NCBI GenBank assembly: GCA_000711775.1
Contig: ARYC01000199.1
Location: forward strand, 62,001-126,000
Source of the DNA: Oxytricha trifallax
Taxonomy: Eukaryota > Ciliophora > Spirotrichea > Sporadotrichida > Oxytrichidae
Length of the DNA stretch: 64,000 nt
Direction: 5' to 3'
How positions within the stretch are numbered: the first letter of the stretch is position 1; each line of letters starts with the position of its first letter. Positions 1 through 12,484 of this stretch are shown piece after piece. Position numbers and translations under genes: made by a program. The notes under the pieces are model-generated. The model had not been told where the DNA came from, searched no databases, and saw only the letters and a program-made list of their open reading frames with translations.

Positions 1-880
1 AAATGAATGAATAAGTTCACATATTAAACTAACCCATAAAGTGGTTTGGCTTCTCTTTCTTCTCCTCTTATTATGGCTTGCTTGAGCCCATATTTCTTCT
101 CTTAGTGCCAGCTCCTGCATCTATATTTATTTCATCTGGTTTTTAGACATCTTTATAAAGCCTCTTGCTCACCTCATAAATTGTCTGATACTTTCTTTCT
201 CTGTGAACCTTTGCATGCTCTTTCATAAGATATATACCAGTGCCAGATTTTCCTACAAAGTTATATGTCAAAGCTTACTTGAAAGATAAGGATGCTTCTT
301 AAGTTCCTCTAGCCAAGCTGAGCTTATTAGAATGCCTTGCTTTTTCTAGTCTTCAGGAGAGATAGAATATCGTTTCTTATGTGCTTCTTCAATTATTTCT
401 CTGAGATACTCCTCTTTTATTGTACCAAGAACACCAAAGAAAAAGTTCCTCTCTGGTAGTTTATTAGAGAGTTGTTTCTTGGTAGGAAGGTAAACTACCA
501 CTTCCTCATCTTACATGGCATCCTTATAAAGATTAGTGACTGAAATCTTAGGGTAGTTAGGAATCTCTATTAGTTTAATCTCTTTATTTTTAAAGTTTTT
601 TCTCCTCACAAAGTATCGCTTTTTAAAATGAAATTTAGGTACCTTCCATCGTTGGAAGGAATAAACCAACTGTATAATATGTTAATAGTCATAAAGTTAT
701 CTTACCGTGTAAATTTAAGTATCAATAGAGATCTTCCTTACTTCTGAATCTTGATATCATTTCTTGAGCTTCAACTCTTTTCATTTGATCATTGAGGTTC
801 CTCTTCCTATAAATTAATTTCAAATTATAATTTATAGACTTCTTGTTCCTATTATTTAAAAACTTACAATTAAAAATGGG
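1..880 (-). pseudogene. TBE 22-kDa protein gene, remnant
   Basis: The region aligns by eye with the 22-kDa gene of the complete TBE (42712-43527): similar opening bases, the same stretch reading ERNFFFGVLGT in the minus direction near 420-460, and the same basic segment near 560-600. No continuous minus-strand frame is left even with TAA and TAG read as Gln. The function of the family protein is not well established. Confidence 0.65.
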
Positions 881-939
881 CATCGTATAGGGGGTCAACC
901 TTGCAAAGATACGTGGAGAAAGTTTGCAGAAGCTGTAAT

Positions 940-1170
940 AAATAGCAGAGAAGGACCTCCATTTTCATCAATTCAGTTCCATTAAATTAGTACTAAATTT
1001 TTTTAATTTAATTAGTACTGGTACTAAATTCTATAATTTTAATTGCTACCAATTTAATAGTACCAAAACTTAATTAGTGCCTGCTTTTAAACTAATGAGG
1101 TTTTAATGGAAAAGTTCCAAAATGGTTTAAAATCTAATTGGTACCAGTACCAATCTGAATATTATCTAAG
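940..1170. repeat. TBE intergenic module with repeated TTAGTACTGGTACTAA-type motifs
   Basis: A run of short direct and inverted copies of TTAGTAC and GTACTAA lies between the 22-kDa and 57-kDa genes. The same module recurs in the remnant at 6900-7090. In the complete TBE the equivalent place (43735-43920) has a different but similarly built motif (CCTAATT / AGGAGCACCACCTAA), so at least two TBE subfamilies are present in the window. Confidence 0.6.
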
Positions 1171-1349
1171 TTAGTACAAAAATTAAAAATATTAAGCATG
1201 AAATTAGAAAAATTATAGCTATAAACTAAGTATAAATTTGAGCTCTAACACTTCAATATCAACCATTAGTGCTCCAGTGCCAACTCATATACAGAGTAAC
1301 TATAACTAGAGAGGTTATTAAAGCTTTATAATAGAAATTTAAATTTTAA

Positions 1350-3200
1350 TTTAAACATGGCGGTTAACTTAAATCGTAAAGCAGTCTCTCTTGGAGCAGG
1401 ATAATCATAGCTAAACTTTGGCTCAACTAAAAAGCCTGAAATTATTTATATTGGGAGGTAGGTAGAGGTTGAGCTAAGATCTCTTGAGTTTGAAGCAGAG
1501 GTTTTTATCATAGAAATACTAAATCAGAAGGAGAGCACAGAGATATGAATTTAAACTTAAATTAATTTTGTGAGGAAGAAAAAGGACAGCTAGTTACCAG
1601 CTGAAAAAATAAAAACATTTTAATATCAAGAGTGCTAGAATTTTATCTCAGCTTAATAAAGCTTAAAGAGGTATATTAAATAGATACATTTTGGAAAGGC
1701 TAAGATGTATTTCAAGCAAGATAAGGTAGATGGCAGGTATTAGTACACAACATGAATGAAGTCATATACTCGCTTAGCTAAAGTTAAAAGGCAAATGCAA
1801 AAGCATAACCTTAGTGAGTTCTTGATTTAGGATAAAGAGACTCAAAAACTAGAACCAGCAAAGAGAAAAATCAAATACTCTTAAGTCTCAAAGAGAATAG
1901 CTGGAAAAGCTCAAGAGGCAAAAACGATTTGAAACAATGAATCAACCTGCAGGAAATACCTTTTTAGCATGTTTCTAAGAAAAAGCTATGGCTATGGGGA
2001 AGCATCCTCCCCCCCTAATGTATATTTTTCATTTTGGAGTCTGATAGAGTTTTTTACGCTGAGTAATAGTAGCTGATAAACATGGGGTCTGCGAGAAATA
2101 GTTTTTGAGCTATGGCCTCATCAAAGTCCCTTTTTAAATATAAAAATCATTATAAATTTGACAAAAATTTCCAAAATTTTCACAAAATTTAATTTTTCTA
2201 AAATTAATGATTTTAGCATTTATTCTCTATATTGACAAAATATATCTTTTTTATTATAATTTTATAAAGTGAATTAAAATTATATTTATATAAAATATTA
2301 AATGTAAGTTGAAAAGATTTTTAATTCACTTTATAAAATTATAATAAAAAAGATATATTTTGTCAATATAGAGAATAAATGCTAAAATCATTAATTTTAG
2401 AAAAATTAAATTTTGTGAAAATTTTGGAAATTTTTGTCAAATTTATAATGATTTTTATATATAAAAAGGGACTTTGATGCTGCCATAGCTAAAAAACTAT
2501 TTCTCGCAGACCCCATGTTTATCAGCTACTATTACTCAGCGTAAAAAACTCTATCAGACTCCAAAATGAAAAATATACATTAGGGGGGGAGGATGCTTCC
2601 CCATAGCCAAAGCTATGTATATTCCTGCATTGAATGTAGTTGATCTTAGCAGATGCATTGAAAATTTAATTGAATATAAGCGTGCCTAATAAAGTAAAGT
2701 TGATAGAGGTTGATGAGTATGCATATAACGATTAACCTTTCAGCTATTTGATTAAGAATGAGCAGTGCCAGAATGAATTCGCTGATGAATATATAGTTTT
2801 AAGAAAGGCATAGAAAAGAGACTGCAAGAATTTTCCAAAGTTATATAGTGTAATTTTAGGCTTTGAATTCATCTCACTTAGACAATAGAAATTTTAAATA
2901 CTCTTAGAGACTATTTATATCGAAACAGATACCCAGATGAGTTGAATGATATTCTATCAGATATGATAAAGGGAGTCAAAGAGTTGCATGAACTTGAATA
3001 TGTTCAAAGAGATTTGAAGCCAGAAATTGTTATGTTGAACCTATACCCTTAGAAGTAGTTGTCATCTATTTCAATAGAGCATTACAGTAGGAAAATATAA
3101 CCTTAGCTAAGGTCCTTGGTGCTCCTGCATATTTTCCAATCAAAGGTAAGTGAACCAATGGTTCAGTATAGTGTGATGAATGGGCAGTTGCTGCTATTAT
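1350..3200 (+). pseudogene. TBE 57-kDa zinc-finger/kinase protein gene, remnant
   Basis: The kinase-like part near 2985-3120 still reads ELEYVQRDLKPEIVMLNLYP, matching the HTLGYVHRDLEPENIM segment of the complete TBE, and SIEHYS follows where the complete copy has IIDFNRS. The frame is broken repeatedly, and the 619-bp inverted-repeat element lies within it. Confidence 0.65.
1990..2608. mobile_element. 619-bp inverted-repeat (MITE-like) element with 8-bp target duplication
   Basis: The element begins GGCTATGGGGAAGCAT and ends with the reverse complement. The arms are about 300 bp each and nearly identical, meeting in an AT-rich centre near 2300. It is flanked by AAAGCTAT at 1982-1989 and 2609-2616, an apparent 8-bp target site duplication. 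No reading frame for a transposase is seen. It sits inside the broken 57-kDa gene of the TBE, so it arrived after the TBE. Confidence 0.85.
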
Positions 3201-4079
3201 ATTCATCATATTTTTGAAATAAAGTGAATTGAAATTATAAATTAATCAAATATATTAAAAAATGAAAAAATGACTGATCAGAGGCCTCTCTGCCATTCAA
3301 TAAATAAGTAAGTTACAAAAGAGATATTTAACATTTTAATTTTACAAGGTTTGCAGCTGGTAAGACTGGAGGCGTCAACGAACAGAGAGTTCACAGGGTC
3401 ACACAGGGAGGAGCACAGGATGGCAAAAAATTGAATGATGATGACGATGACGAAACTTTTTTTTAGATATACTATTTTCATTATTGCTATTACTATTCTT
3501 ACTATTATTTATTCATTCTTAATTTAATTTCATCTTATTCCAAAAAAATTGTGATTAGAGAGTTATTTGGAAAGTATGTCTTACTTTGTCACAAAAGCAT
3601 GAAAAATAATCAATTAGCTTAGCTTAGAAGCATATAAAGTAGGAAGATGTAAGTGAAGAAATTAGAAATTTGGTCGAGATGATAATAGTAAGAGCTCCTC
3701 ACTATCCTAAATAATCATTAGACGACATACTTGAGCCACTAAAGACAGTTAGATTCAAGAGATAAAACAAAGACAAGCAAATTGAATTAGTTTGTGTTAG
3801 GTCAATTAATAATCATTTAATTTACATTAAATTCATATAAAACCTGCGTTTTCTCTACTAACCCCAATAAGACCTAAACTATACCTTATAAATCAAAGCA
3901 CTTATAAACCTCACTAAGGGGTTTTGGGGTTTTGATTGCTGTAACCGTTTCCTTATCAAAATTTAAAAAGTAACTCTATGTAAGATTAAAACATCTATAC
4001 TAAAATCATTATTTAGGCTTTAATTTGCATCTTTATCATTTATTTCTATCTGTAAATGGTAAGAATAATTTAACCCTAC

Positions 4080-4835
4080 ATGTTCTAACAGAGACTACCC
4101 CCCTCCCTAAACTGAGATACTTCTCATCACTCCTCCCTCTATACCTCCCCACCCTAAAATGAGAAACCTATCACCACCCATCCCAACCTTTCTTCATACC
4201 CTTTAATGTATCTATTTATATATTAATTTTTTTCATCAGATAAATCTTACTCAATCATGACCTTCTTAATTATATAATAAAAGTTATTATATTAAATTCA
4301 CTTTATCTTTCGACCTTATTTAATTCAAGATTTTATAAGAATATAACTTAAATTCTAATTTTAAAAGAATTTTTTTAATAAACAAAATATTGGCAATGTG
4401 CATAAATTTTATTTTTGAGAATTTGAATATCTTAAATCATCTTCATTTGTATAATTTAAAAAAATTAACAATGATACAAATGAAGTTGATTTAAGAAATT
4501 CAAATTCTCAAAAATAAAATTTATGCACATTGCCAATATTTTGTTTATTAAAAAAATTCTTTTAAAATTAGAATTTAAGTTATATTCTTATTATTCTTAT
4601 AAGATCTTGAGTAAAATAAAGGTGTGAGATAAAGTGAATTAAATATAATAACTTCTATAATATACCCAAGAGAGTCATGATTGACTAGATGAAAAAAAAT
4701 ATTAAATAAAAAGGTATATTATAGGGTGGGGAGGGAGGTTGGGAGGGATGTCTCGGCTTTTTGTGTTAAAGGGGTATGTGGAGGAGTATTTTTATATGAT
4801 GGATAGGGGTGGGGATGGGTATCAAGGTTAGAAAA
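4080..4835. repeat. Foldback element with C-rich and G-rich outer arms
   Basis: The inner arms 4222-4450 and 4490-4710 are near-perfect inverted repeats around a centre near 4465. The outer parts are an imperfect inverted pair, C-rich on the left (4095-4200) and G-rich on the right (4720-4830). The arms share the phrase TTAATTCACTTTAT with the centre of the 619-bp element, which hints at a common family. No target duplication could be fixed. Confidence 0.7.
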
Positions 4836-6219
4836 TCTACGAAAGCAAATACCTTAACTCGATAGACTCGTTTGCTTCATTAACAACTTCTTCAACAATC
4901 ATATTTGGAATATTTTTTCTTGAAAAGGCAAATAAAGATAACTAAATAACTGTGATGATCTTATTCTCAGCTATTTTGATAATCAATTATAAAATTTAAA
5001 ATTTATTTCCAATTTAAAGATAATAAACATAAATTATTAGGATGAAATAGATAAAATGTAATAACTTTAAAAATTAAAAAAAAGTAAATTATAAAAGTGA
5101 AAAATATCCAAAAAGTTTTACACTCATTGATTATATTTTTCAAATTTTCTCATATAAGTTGTTAATTATTTGATAATTTAACATTTTACTCTTAATTTTT
5201 ACAGGTGTGTCTTGTCCCCTTCAAATTTTCCTGCCCATTATATATAAAGATAGGATAATTTCTAACAACTAATAAAAATCCTTAAACCATTTAAAACAAA
5301 ATTTTACTTATTTAAACATCTATTAATTCTAATTTCATGGAAAAAAATCAAATAAATTAATGAAAATTATATTAATTATTAATAAAAATTTTTTTTAATT
5401 TGTTTATATGAGTTGGGGTAGTTATAAACCTAGAAAGCTACATTTATAAAATTGTTTAATATAGTAGGGGGGGGGGAAATTGAATTAGTAATTAATTTGT
5501 TTCTACTATAACAAGTGGCAAATAAAATATATTTTATTGCTTTAAACAAAAATTTCCCCCCCCCCCCTTAATTTTATCAATTGTTCATTTGTGCTCTACT
5601 GGATTTCAAAAATGGCTCCTATTTTATTTAGAATTGTCCGAGGAAAAATCAATTTTTTAAAAGAGTTGCAAGTTTCATATAGAATCTCAAGGTAAAAAAC
5701 TATATCTGCAAAAAACAGCATGTTTAGCTCCCCAAATGCATCTCCTCTAGGTAAAACATAAACTATTAATCGAGTAAGTTTGCAGAAATTATCTATTATT
5801 GCAGATATATTTTAAGAAGAGGATACTCATTAGACGAATACATTTCAATATCAATAGAAACTCAAAGAGTCGGACAATCATTTAGAAAAAGGGTAGAGTA
5901 TTTATTACTTAAGATTTATAATTTTAAGTGTGCTTATTTTGCTTAAATATTTATATATTAGAATATCAACTACTTCTGAATTAATAATAAAATTCGTGTT
6001 TAGATAATTTACTTTTTTTCATTAATTTTTTATTATAAATGTAAAACAAGGAAAATTTTAATATTACTACCTTTTGAAGAAAAAACCTATTATACACATA
6101 ATAAATTACTCATAAAATTTTAAACTCCTTAAAAAAGATATTATAAACAACCAATTGCAAAATTTCTCAAATTACTTAGGAGTAAAATTATAAGAGGAGT
6201 CAATAGAAGCACATTCAAA
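4836..6219. other. AT-rich germline spacer without recognisable genes
   Basis: No frame looks coding even with only TGA as stop. It holds a run of ten G near 5467 and a run of about twelve C near 5560, which face each other as an inverted pair about 90 bp apart within AT-rich DNA. Confidence 0.5.
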
Positions 6220-7424
6220 ACTCCAATATCCCTTAATCAGTTTTATATGTGTTTTGATTGATCAGGGTAATCTTGGGGATTAGGGTTTATTTGTGTTAGG
6301 AAGCATCATTTTTACTCTAGTTATATGAAAGTTGTACATGATAAATTTTTTTATGTTCAACTTATATTATCTCATTATTATAATTTTGTAATAGCATTTT
6401 TATTTGAAAAAGATAAGTTTGATTGACATTTTCTTCTGTTTTTCATTTTTCTCATTAGTTATCACTTTTACTCATCATTTTTATGAAATTTTATGATTGA
6501 ATTATTTCAAAAATTTGGCATTTATGAATAATAAATTAAAAAAATTTTCATCATAAATAATTTTATTATTCAATTTAATATTTTCATTCCATTTAGATTG
6601 CGTTATTTATTAACATATTTTCATAAATCACAAACAAGTTTATCAGCGTAAGTAAAATTTAAATAAAGATTAAGCATAAAATGATTAGTTTTAAGGTGGT
6701 TGATATTCACTATTATGTAATGTTTTTGTTATAAAAGTATTATTAATGGATATCAATCTTAAATTTTTGTGTTCATAGATTTAAATTTATTTAGACACCT
6801 ATTAAATATGAGAATCTTATAAGATATCAACCCTGTAGAGAGAAACGGATAAAGTTAGCAGAAGCTGTAACAAATTTCAGAGATATATTTCCATTTTAAC
6901 CAATTCAAATCCAATAAATTAGTACTAAATTTGATTAAATTTAATTAGTACTGGTACTAAATTCGTTAAGTCTTAATTGGCACCAATTTAATAGTACCAA
7001 AACTTAATTAGTACCTAGTTTTTATCTAATGAGGATTTAATGTAAAAGTTTCAATATGGTTCAAAACCTCATTGGTCCCATGTACTAAAGTAATAAAACT
7101 AAATAAGTACCAAAGAATTTAAAAAAATGGAGTCTCATAAAATTATAGGAAGGAATTTTGATAAAATTTAGATAGTTTATTTATATATTCAATGAAAAAA
7201 ATGCAAGTCCATTTAAATTTTCATAGTTAATTTATTTCTACATAGCATTTATATAGATGTAGAGATGGTAAAATAAAGAAGAATAATTATCTCTATCATA
7301 AAAATAAAAAATTAAATTTAAGCTAACATCAAAAATGAAATTTATAAAAAAGAAACCCTAATCCTCATCATTACCATAATCAATAAAAACACATTTAAGC
7401 TCATTAAGGGGTTTTAGGGTTTTG
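6220..7424. mobile_element. TBE remnant, internally deleted to about 1.2 kb
   Basis: The right end at 7407-7424 has AGGGGTTTTAGGGTTTTG followed by ATT, a telomeric-repeat terminus with one base change. Read backwards, 7330-7410 aligns with 6226-6310 (ccttaatcag...gattagggttt), which is the left inverted repeat with a worn telomeric tip. Between them are pieces of the region upstream of the intergenic module (6826-6900) and the TTAGTAC module itself (6900-7090). The transposase, 22-kDa and most of the 57-kDa regions are missing. Confidence 0.7.
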
Positions 7425-7427
7425 ATT

Positions 7428-9947
7428 CTAAATCTAGAGATATAAGTATTTACCTAGATGAAAATCAAAACAATTTGTAAACATACTTATAATTTTGTAG
7501 ATTTATATTAATAATAAGCAAATAAACTTAATTTAATCTCTGTACTGTAATAAAACTAGAGAACTAAAGAACTAAATTAAATAAAATATTCCTACATATT
7601 TTGGGAAATAAATCTATTCTATAATTATAAAAGCATTCTAATTATAGTAAAGCTATGTTTTTAAAGTTTATCCAATTAAAGAATAATTATTCATTAAAAA
7701 TCTTGTAATACATTCATTTCTACTTTGTTATAAATGTATTAAAAAATAGTAAATTATAATTCAAAAAAGAAATTTATTACAATTTTTATTCTAAATAAAT
7801 CTTTTACCACACTACTTGTTTAATATATAAAAGAATTTATTGATTTTTATATTATTATCTTCAATACTTTTTGAGTAATTTACCTTATTATACTGAGAAT
7901 CATAATAATTACAGTAAGATTAGCTTAAATTATTCTAAAAAAGAAAAGAAACAGTCAAATACTCCCTAAAAACACAAGGAATTTGTTAAATCTTATTATC
8001 ATAACAACACTAATGAGAACATATACTAGAAACCTAATAAGATTAATAAAATCAACACAATAGCTCATTCGGCAAGCAATGTCTTCTAATTGTATAATGA
8101 TAACTTTAGTTCATTTAGAATACCATAAAATAATATAAATAATCAGGACAATGAATCAATTGGTTAAATATTATTAATTTTAATTGGTTATAAAAGTAAA
8201 GAATCACTAAATAGAATTTTAAGTAAATTTCCAATACAAAACAGTTTTGCACATAAAAGTTCAACTTTTAAGAATCAATATAACAAAAGAGTGAATAACT
8301 ATACAAAAGATTTCTAGAATAATAATTTTTCACCATAACGCTAAATTGAAGAAAATTTTACTGAATTAATGTAATTTTTATTTTATTTTTTTGAATCAAC
8401 CAAATAAAATGCTGATAAATTCTCAATTGACCAGAAAGAGTAGAATAATAAAGTTTAGTAGAAATAATTCAAAAATAACAGCAAAAAGCAAAATTAATAT
8501 AGTCGTGCAAAAACATAAATACATCTCAATAAAATATTTAAAGAGATATAATGATTATTCTTAATTTTACACAAAAATAAATATAAAATTTATTTAAATT
8601 CATGTTTCAAACTTTGATCCAAGAAACAAAAGTTTGATATTGCTTTACTTTTTAATTTTATTTTCATAATGCATTTTAATTAAACAATCTTAGAGTCATT
8701 TGAAAAATCTAGATTAATCTGCTTTTCAGATTTATTTTATTAAAATAGCTTAAAAATATTATTAAAAGTGCTTAAAAATAATAAATTTATTTACCTTAAC
8801 ATTACTTTAAAAATCAAATTATTATGAATTAGAAAAGAAAGTGATTAAATTGATAAAGCATATATATATATATATATTCATATAAAATTTTTATAATTCC
8901 AATTTAAATTAGAATTATAAAAAAAATATAATTTAAATTCATGAAAAAACAAAAATTATAAGTACGATTACTTATAGTCAATTAAATACTCTAATTAATT
9001 TCCAATAAGAGGATTAATTTACAAAAAAGATATTATCTTACATTCATTTATTACATTATGGTAGAAAAAAATGAGATATAAAATATATAAAACTTAAATC
9101 CAATTCATTTATAAAGTCTCAAAAATTAAAAAGTTTCTTAAAAAGCTTGTTTTTTATTAACTAACGAATAAACAACCGCTATTATAACAGTGCATATTTT
9201 GATTTATTCACATTTTTCAATTTATAATTTAGTTCAATAAATAGATTCACAATTTCATAATTAAAGATTGTAAATTTAATATTTGTTTCTAATTGATGTA
9301 TTGATAATATAAGATTTACAATTTTATATATAAAATTATACAAACTATATTTAACATGTAAATGAATCGATATTAAAACTTAACATTATGGTTTTGAATT
9401 GTATTAATTAAATAGTTTAGAAAATATTCATAATTAATTAATGAAATCTGCTTATAATATTCCAGAATTCCCTCATCACGATATCCATAGTGAAAATTAG
9501 TAACTTTTCAATAACAACTGAAATGTCAGAAATTAAGTTGGTACTAGTTTGATTGAATCAGATGATGTGGCTTATAAAGTAAAATAAGGGTAAGAATTCT
9601 ATATAAATTAAGTTTACAAAATAATTTGAAAATTTACTCATAAAAATGCATTAACTATGCGTTAAAACAAATTATAGAACTTATTATAACATCAAAAATA
9701 TAGAGCTGTATTGATTGTTGGGTTAATCTTAAATGTTGCTTTGAATGTTTTACTGATTATCTTTCTAAAGAATTATCTATATTTAATCATAGCAGTGACT
9801 ATTCATAAGAAATTAATATTAAATTGGTATTTTATTGATAAATTTCATTTAGATAATTGTAAGTGCCAACTTTTTCAATGAATTTTATTAAAACAAAAAA
9901 TAGATTAACGGTGGCTTCATCTACGTATTTTGCAGAATACTAATAAA
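7428..9947. other. AT-rich germline spacer, 2.5 kb
   Basis: Very AT-rich with short simple repeats such as the TA run near 8860. I see no coding frame, RNA gene or repeat family member here. Confidence 0.5.
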
Positions 9948-11855
9948 ATGGATAGTATTTCCATTCTCAGTAGGGATAGTATAATTTTCCCAAGATCAAT
10001 TCCTCAATAAGTAAGTTTAAAATAAAAACCTAATAACATTCTAGAAAAATAACAAATGAATTAAAACAGTTACTAAAGACTTCAGTTTAAATTTTTAATG
10101 AAAAAATGAATGTAGAAGAACACACTAAATTGCAATACACATAGTATAAAGAGAGCAGTGCAAAATTAATAAAATTAATGGATTTGATTGATGTTTTTAC
10201 CACAGTTAATTCAAGGATATTGAAGTAAGATGAAGATGATGAGAAAAACAAAACTATTAGTTAAAGAGTGAGAGGATAAAACATGTCTCCTGTAAAGATT
10301 GAATAGGGATAGATAGAGAATTTAGGTAATTAAGAACCATCAAAAGAGCCAACAAAAAATTTAGATTTAAGTTTCGACTATTCGCTTGGGAACAAGAAAG
10401 CTTTAAAGCAATTTAAGATAACAAAGATTTTCAGAGAAATGAGTGAATAACTTTAAAATATAAAGTCTATGCTTAAGGAAATAAGAGTGGTCCCTGTAAA
10501 ATCTGGTTGTCCAGAGCACAACATCTGGTCTTATTATTTTGGCTTGTCCGAATTCGAAAGAGTAGAACTTGACTGTTAAGTCATAATGGGATAGAATAAT
10601 CGTCCAATATTTCCCACAACTCGATCTATCCCAATTATCCATTTAGAAGATAAGGATAAACTGAAAGTTCTGATATAAAAAGTAGATGATTTTGTGGAAA
10701 ATTGTAGAGCCGCAGTTAAGCCAATTAGATGTTGCTGTAAGAAAAGAACTTCTTGCTTCTGCTGCTTTAGACAAATATTTGGAAGTACTTATTAAATGGG
10801 AATGATCCTCGCAAAGACGTTTGAAGGAAACCCTATTTAGATAAAAGTAGACAAAGAGAAGGATATTTTCATAGATTGTATGTTTTTCACTACGACATGC
10901 GAGCCATAAATTGATGATAAAATTGACTCAAAATATAAAAAACTTCCTACATTTATTCTGTGCAATCCAAATGCAATGTTTTATCAGTATATGGTGAATC
11001 ATCCCCATGCTTTTTATAATTCTATTTTTATAAGTTATCATATGAACATAGTATTACCTTAGGTTTTTCTTGAACAAAAATATAAATGTTATGATCTGGA
11101 ACTACCGAGGTTACGGCTTATCCCTAGGAACACCTGATCCCTATATAATAAGATAAGATGCAGAAGTCTTATTGGCTTACATGAAAACAAAAATGAATTT
11201 AACTGGTAAAATAGGAGTCTATGGGCGTAGTTTGGGAGGTGTGGTGACTACTCATTTAGCTGATTAAGTTGATATGATTTTTGCAGATAGAACCTTTGCG
11301 AATTTTGATATATTAGCTGACAGAAAATTTTACAGTGTCATGTCTAAGAAACTGTTCAAAATGGGTACATGTAATTGGAAAGCAAATAACGTTCAAAACT
11401 TTATAGAAAAGGGGGCGAAAAATTGTTATAAAGTGGTGCTAACAGAAAAGATTGATGAAATCATAGAAGTTCATTCATCTCTTCAGGTTGGTGTTGTAAG
11501 AGAAATACATAATAAGTGCATTTCAAAGTTCTTTTTTGACGATTAATAAACAGCCACAAGCTACATTGACTCATTAAAGTTTATAACTAACTTAGAGCAT
11601 GATCTGTACAATATAATTGACTACCAAAACCTGATGATAAATTAAAGTACAGATGAGAATGATGTAACTTCTTCAGGATTCTTTATGTGTTGCCCTGCCA
11701 AGTAATATTCCTCCTCATCTTCAGTTAAAAATGCAGGTAGTAGCATGTCTAAAATTTAGCCTGATAATGAAAGAGGAGGAAACACGTTAATGAGTAAAAA
11801 AAGAATTATTAATATAATAAAATTTACTTATTTTTTTACAAATGACTATTAGTGA
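9948..11855 (+). CDS. Alpha/beta hydrolase of the ABHD17/BEM46 kind, 598 aa
   Basis: The C-terminal half is a serine hydrolase: NYRGYG is followed by the nucleophile elbow YGRSLGG, then KIDEIIEVHSS, which supplies the Asp and His expected from the GTxDEVIxxxHG motif of ABHD17/BEM46 proteins. A cysteine-rich stretch (CCCKKRTSCFCCF) precedes the domain and could be palmitoylated. The N-terminal half is charged, Q-rich and not recognised. An intron at 10011-10069 and an IES at 11034-11085 must be removed, after which the coding length is 1797 bases, divisible by three. The start at 9948 depends on the acceptor chosen for that intron; a later ATG near 10108 is possible. The family are lipases or depalmitoylating thioesterases; the substrate here is unknown. 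Confidence 0.75.
11034..11085. other. IES, 52 bp, pointer TATAA
   Basis: TATAA occurs at 11029-11033 and 11081-11085. Removing one copy and the sequence between joins FYNSIFI to NVMIWNYRGYG in frame, just before the hydrolase nucleophile region. The interval has no usable GT..AG boundaries. Confidence 0.8.
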
Positions 11856-12484
11856 CACAAATCAAATAGTGATTAGATTTAAGAATAACTAATAAAGCAA
11901 ACTTTACAAGGATAGTGTCTCAAGAGTTAAAAAAGCTTTAAAATATAAATAACTTAACAAAAATAAAGAGTTATAGAATTAATTTGTTGAACTATGGTAG
12001 TGTCTGAATGAAATCTGCAACTATAAATTAAAAATATAATATAAGAAAATGTTATCAAATTTCATATTTTATAATAGATGTATAACATTATGGGGGCATA
12101 ACTCTTATTCCATGATGTAGTTATTTTATATGAAAAATTATCTATAATTTAATTATAAATTAATTTTTAATTATTGAATTATTTAACTTAGAAATAACAT
12201 TAACAAGAAAATTCATGCACTAGAAATTAAGGTAAATATAAGACATTAATTTAATTGTTATAGAATTTTATCTTGCTTATGAAATTCTACGGGGGATGTT
12301 CCGAACTTGAGGCAAAAGTAGCTCCAAATATTTATAATCATAAAATATCGAGAGAAATTTCTAAAGTAACATATATATACTTTTTCAATTTTATATAGAC
12401 TTAAGTATAAGGTACTTTCAAGGTATAATTAATAAAATTTATTTAAATACATATTTTGTTATAAGAGTTATAATCAAGGATTAA
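11856..12484. other. Intergenic AT-rich stretch
   Basis: No coding frame or repeat recognised between the hydrolase stop and the next ATG. Confidence 0.5.

Larger units (their letters stand above)
1..3934 (-). mobile_element. TBE transposon, decayed, left part outside the window
   Basis: TBE elements are Tc1/mariner-class transposons of stichotrich ciliates, about 4 kb long, with inverted repeats ending in telomeric C4A4 repeat and three genes (42-kDa transposase, 22-kDa protein, 57-kDa zinc-finger/kinase protein). The right end is seen at 3917-3934 (A then GGGGTTTT twice, then G), followed by ATT. From position 1 the sequence runs parallel to 42709 onward of the complete TBE at 41537-45698, so the transposase gene lies left of the window. 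The 22-kDa (1-880) and 57-kDa (about 1350-3200) regions are recognisable but broken. A 619-bp inverted-repeat element interrupts the 57-kDa region. The strand given is nominal. Confidence 0.88.
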
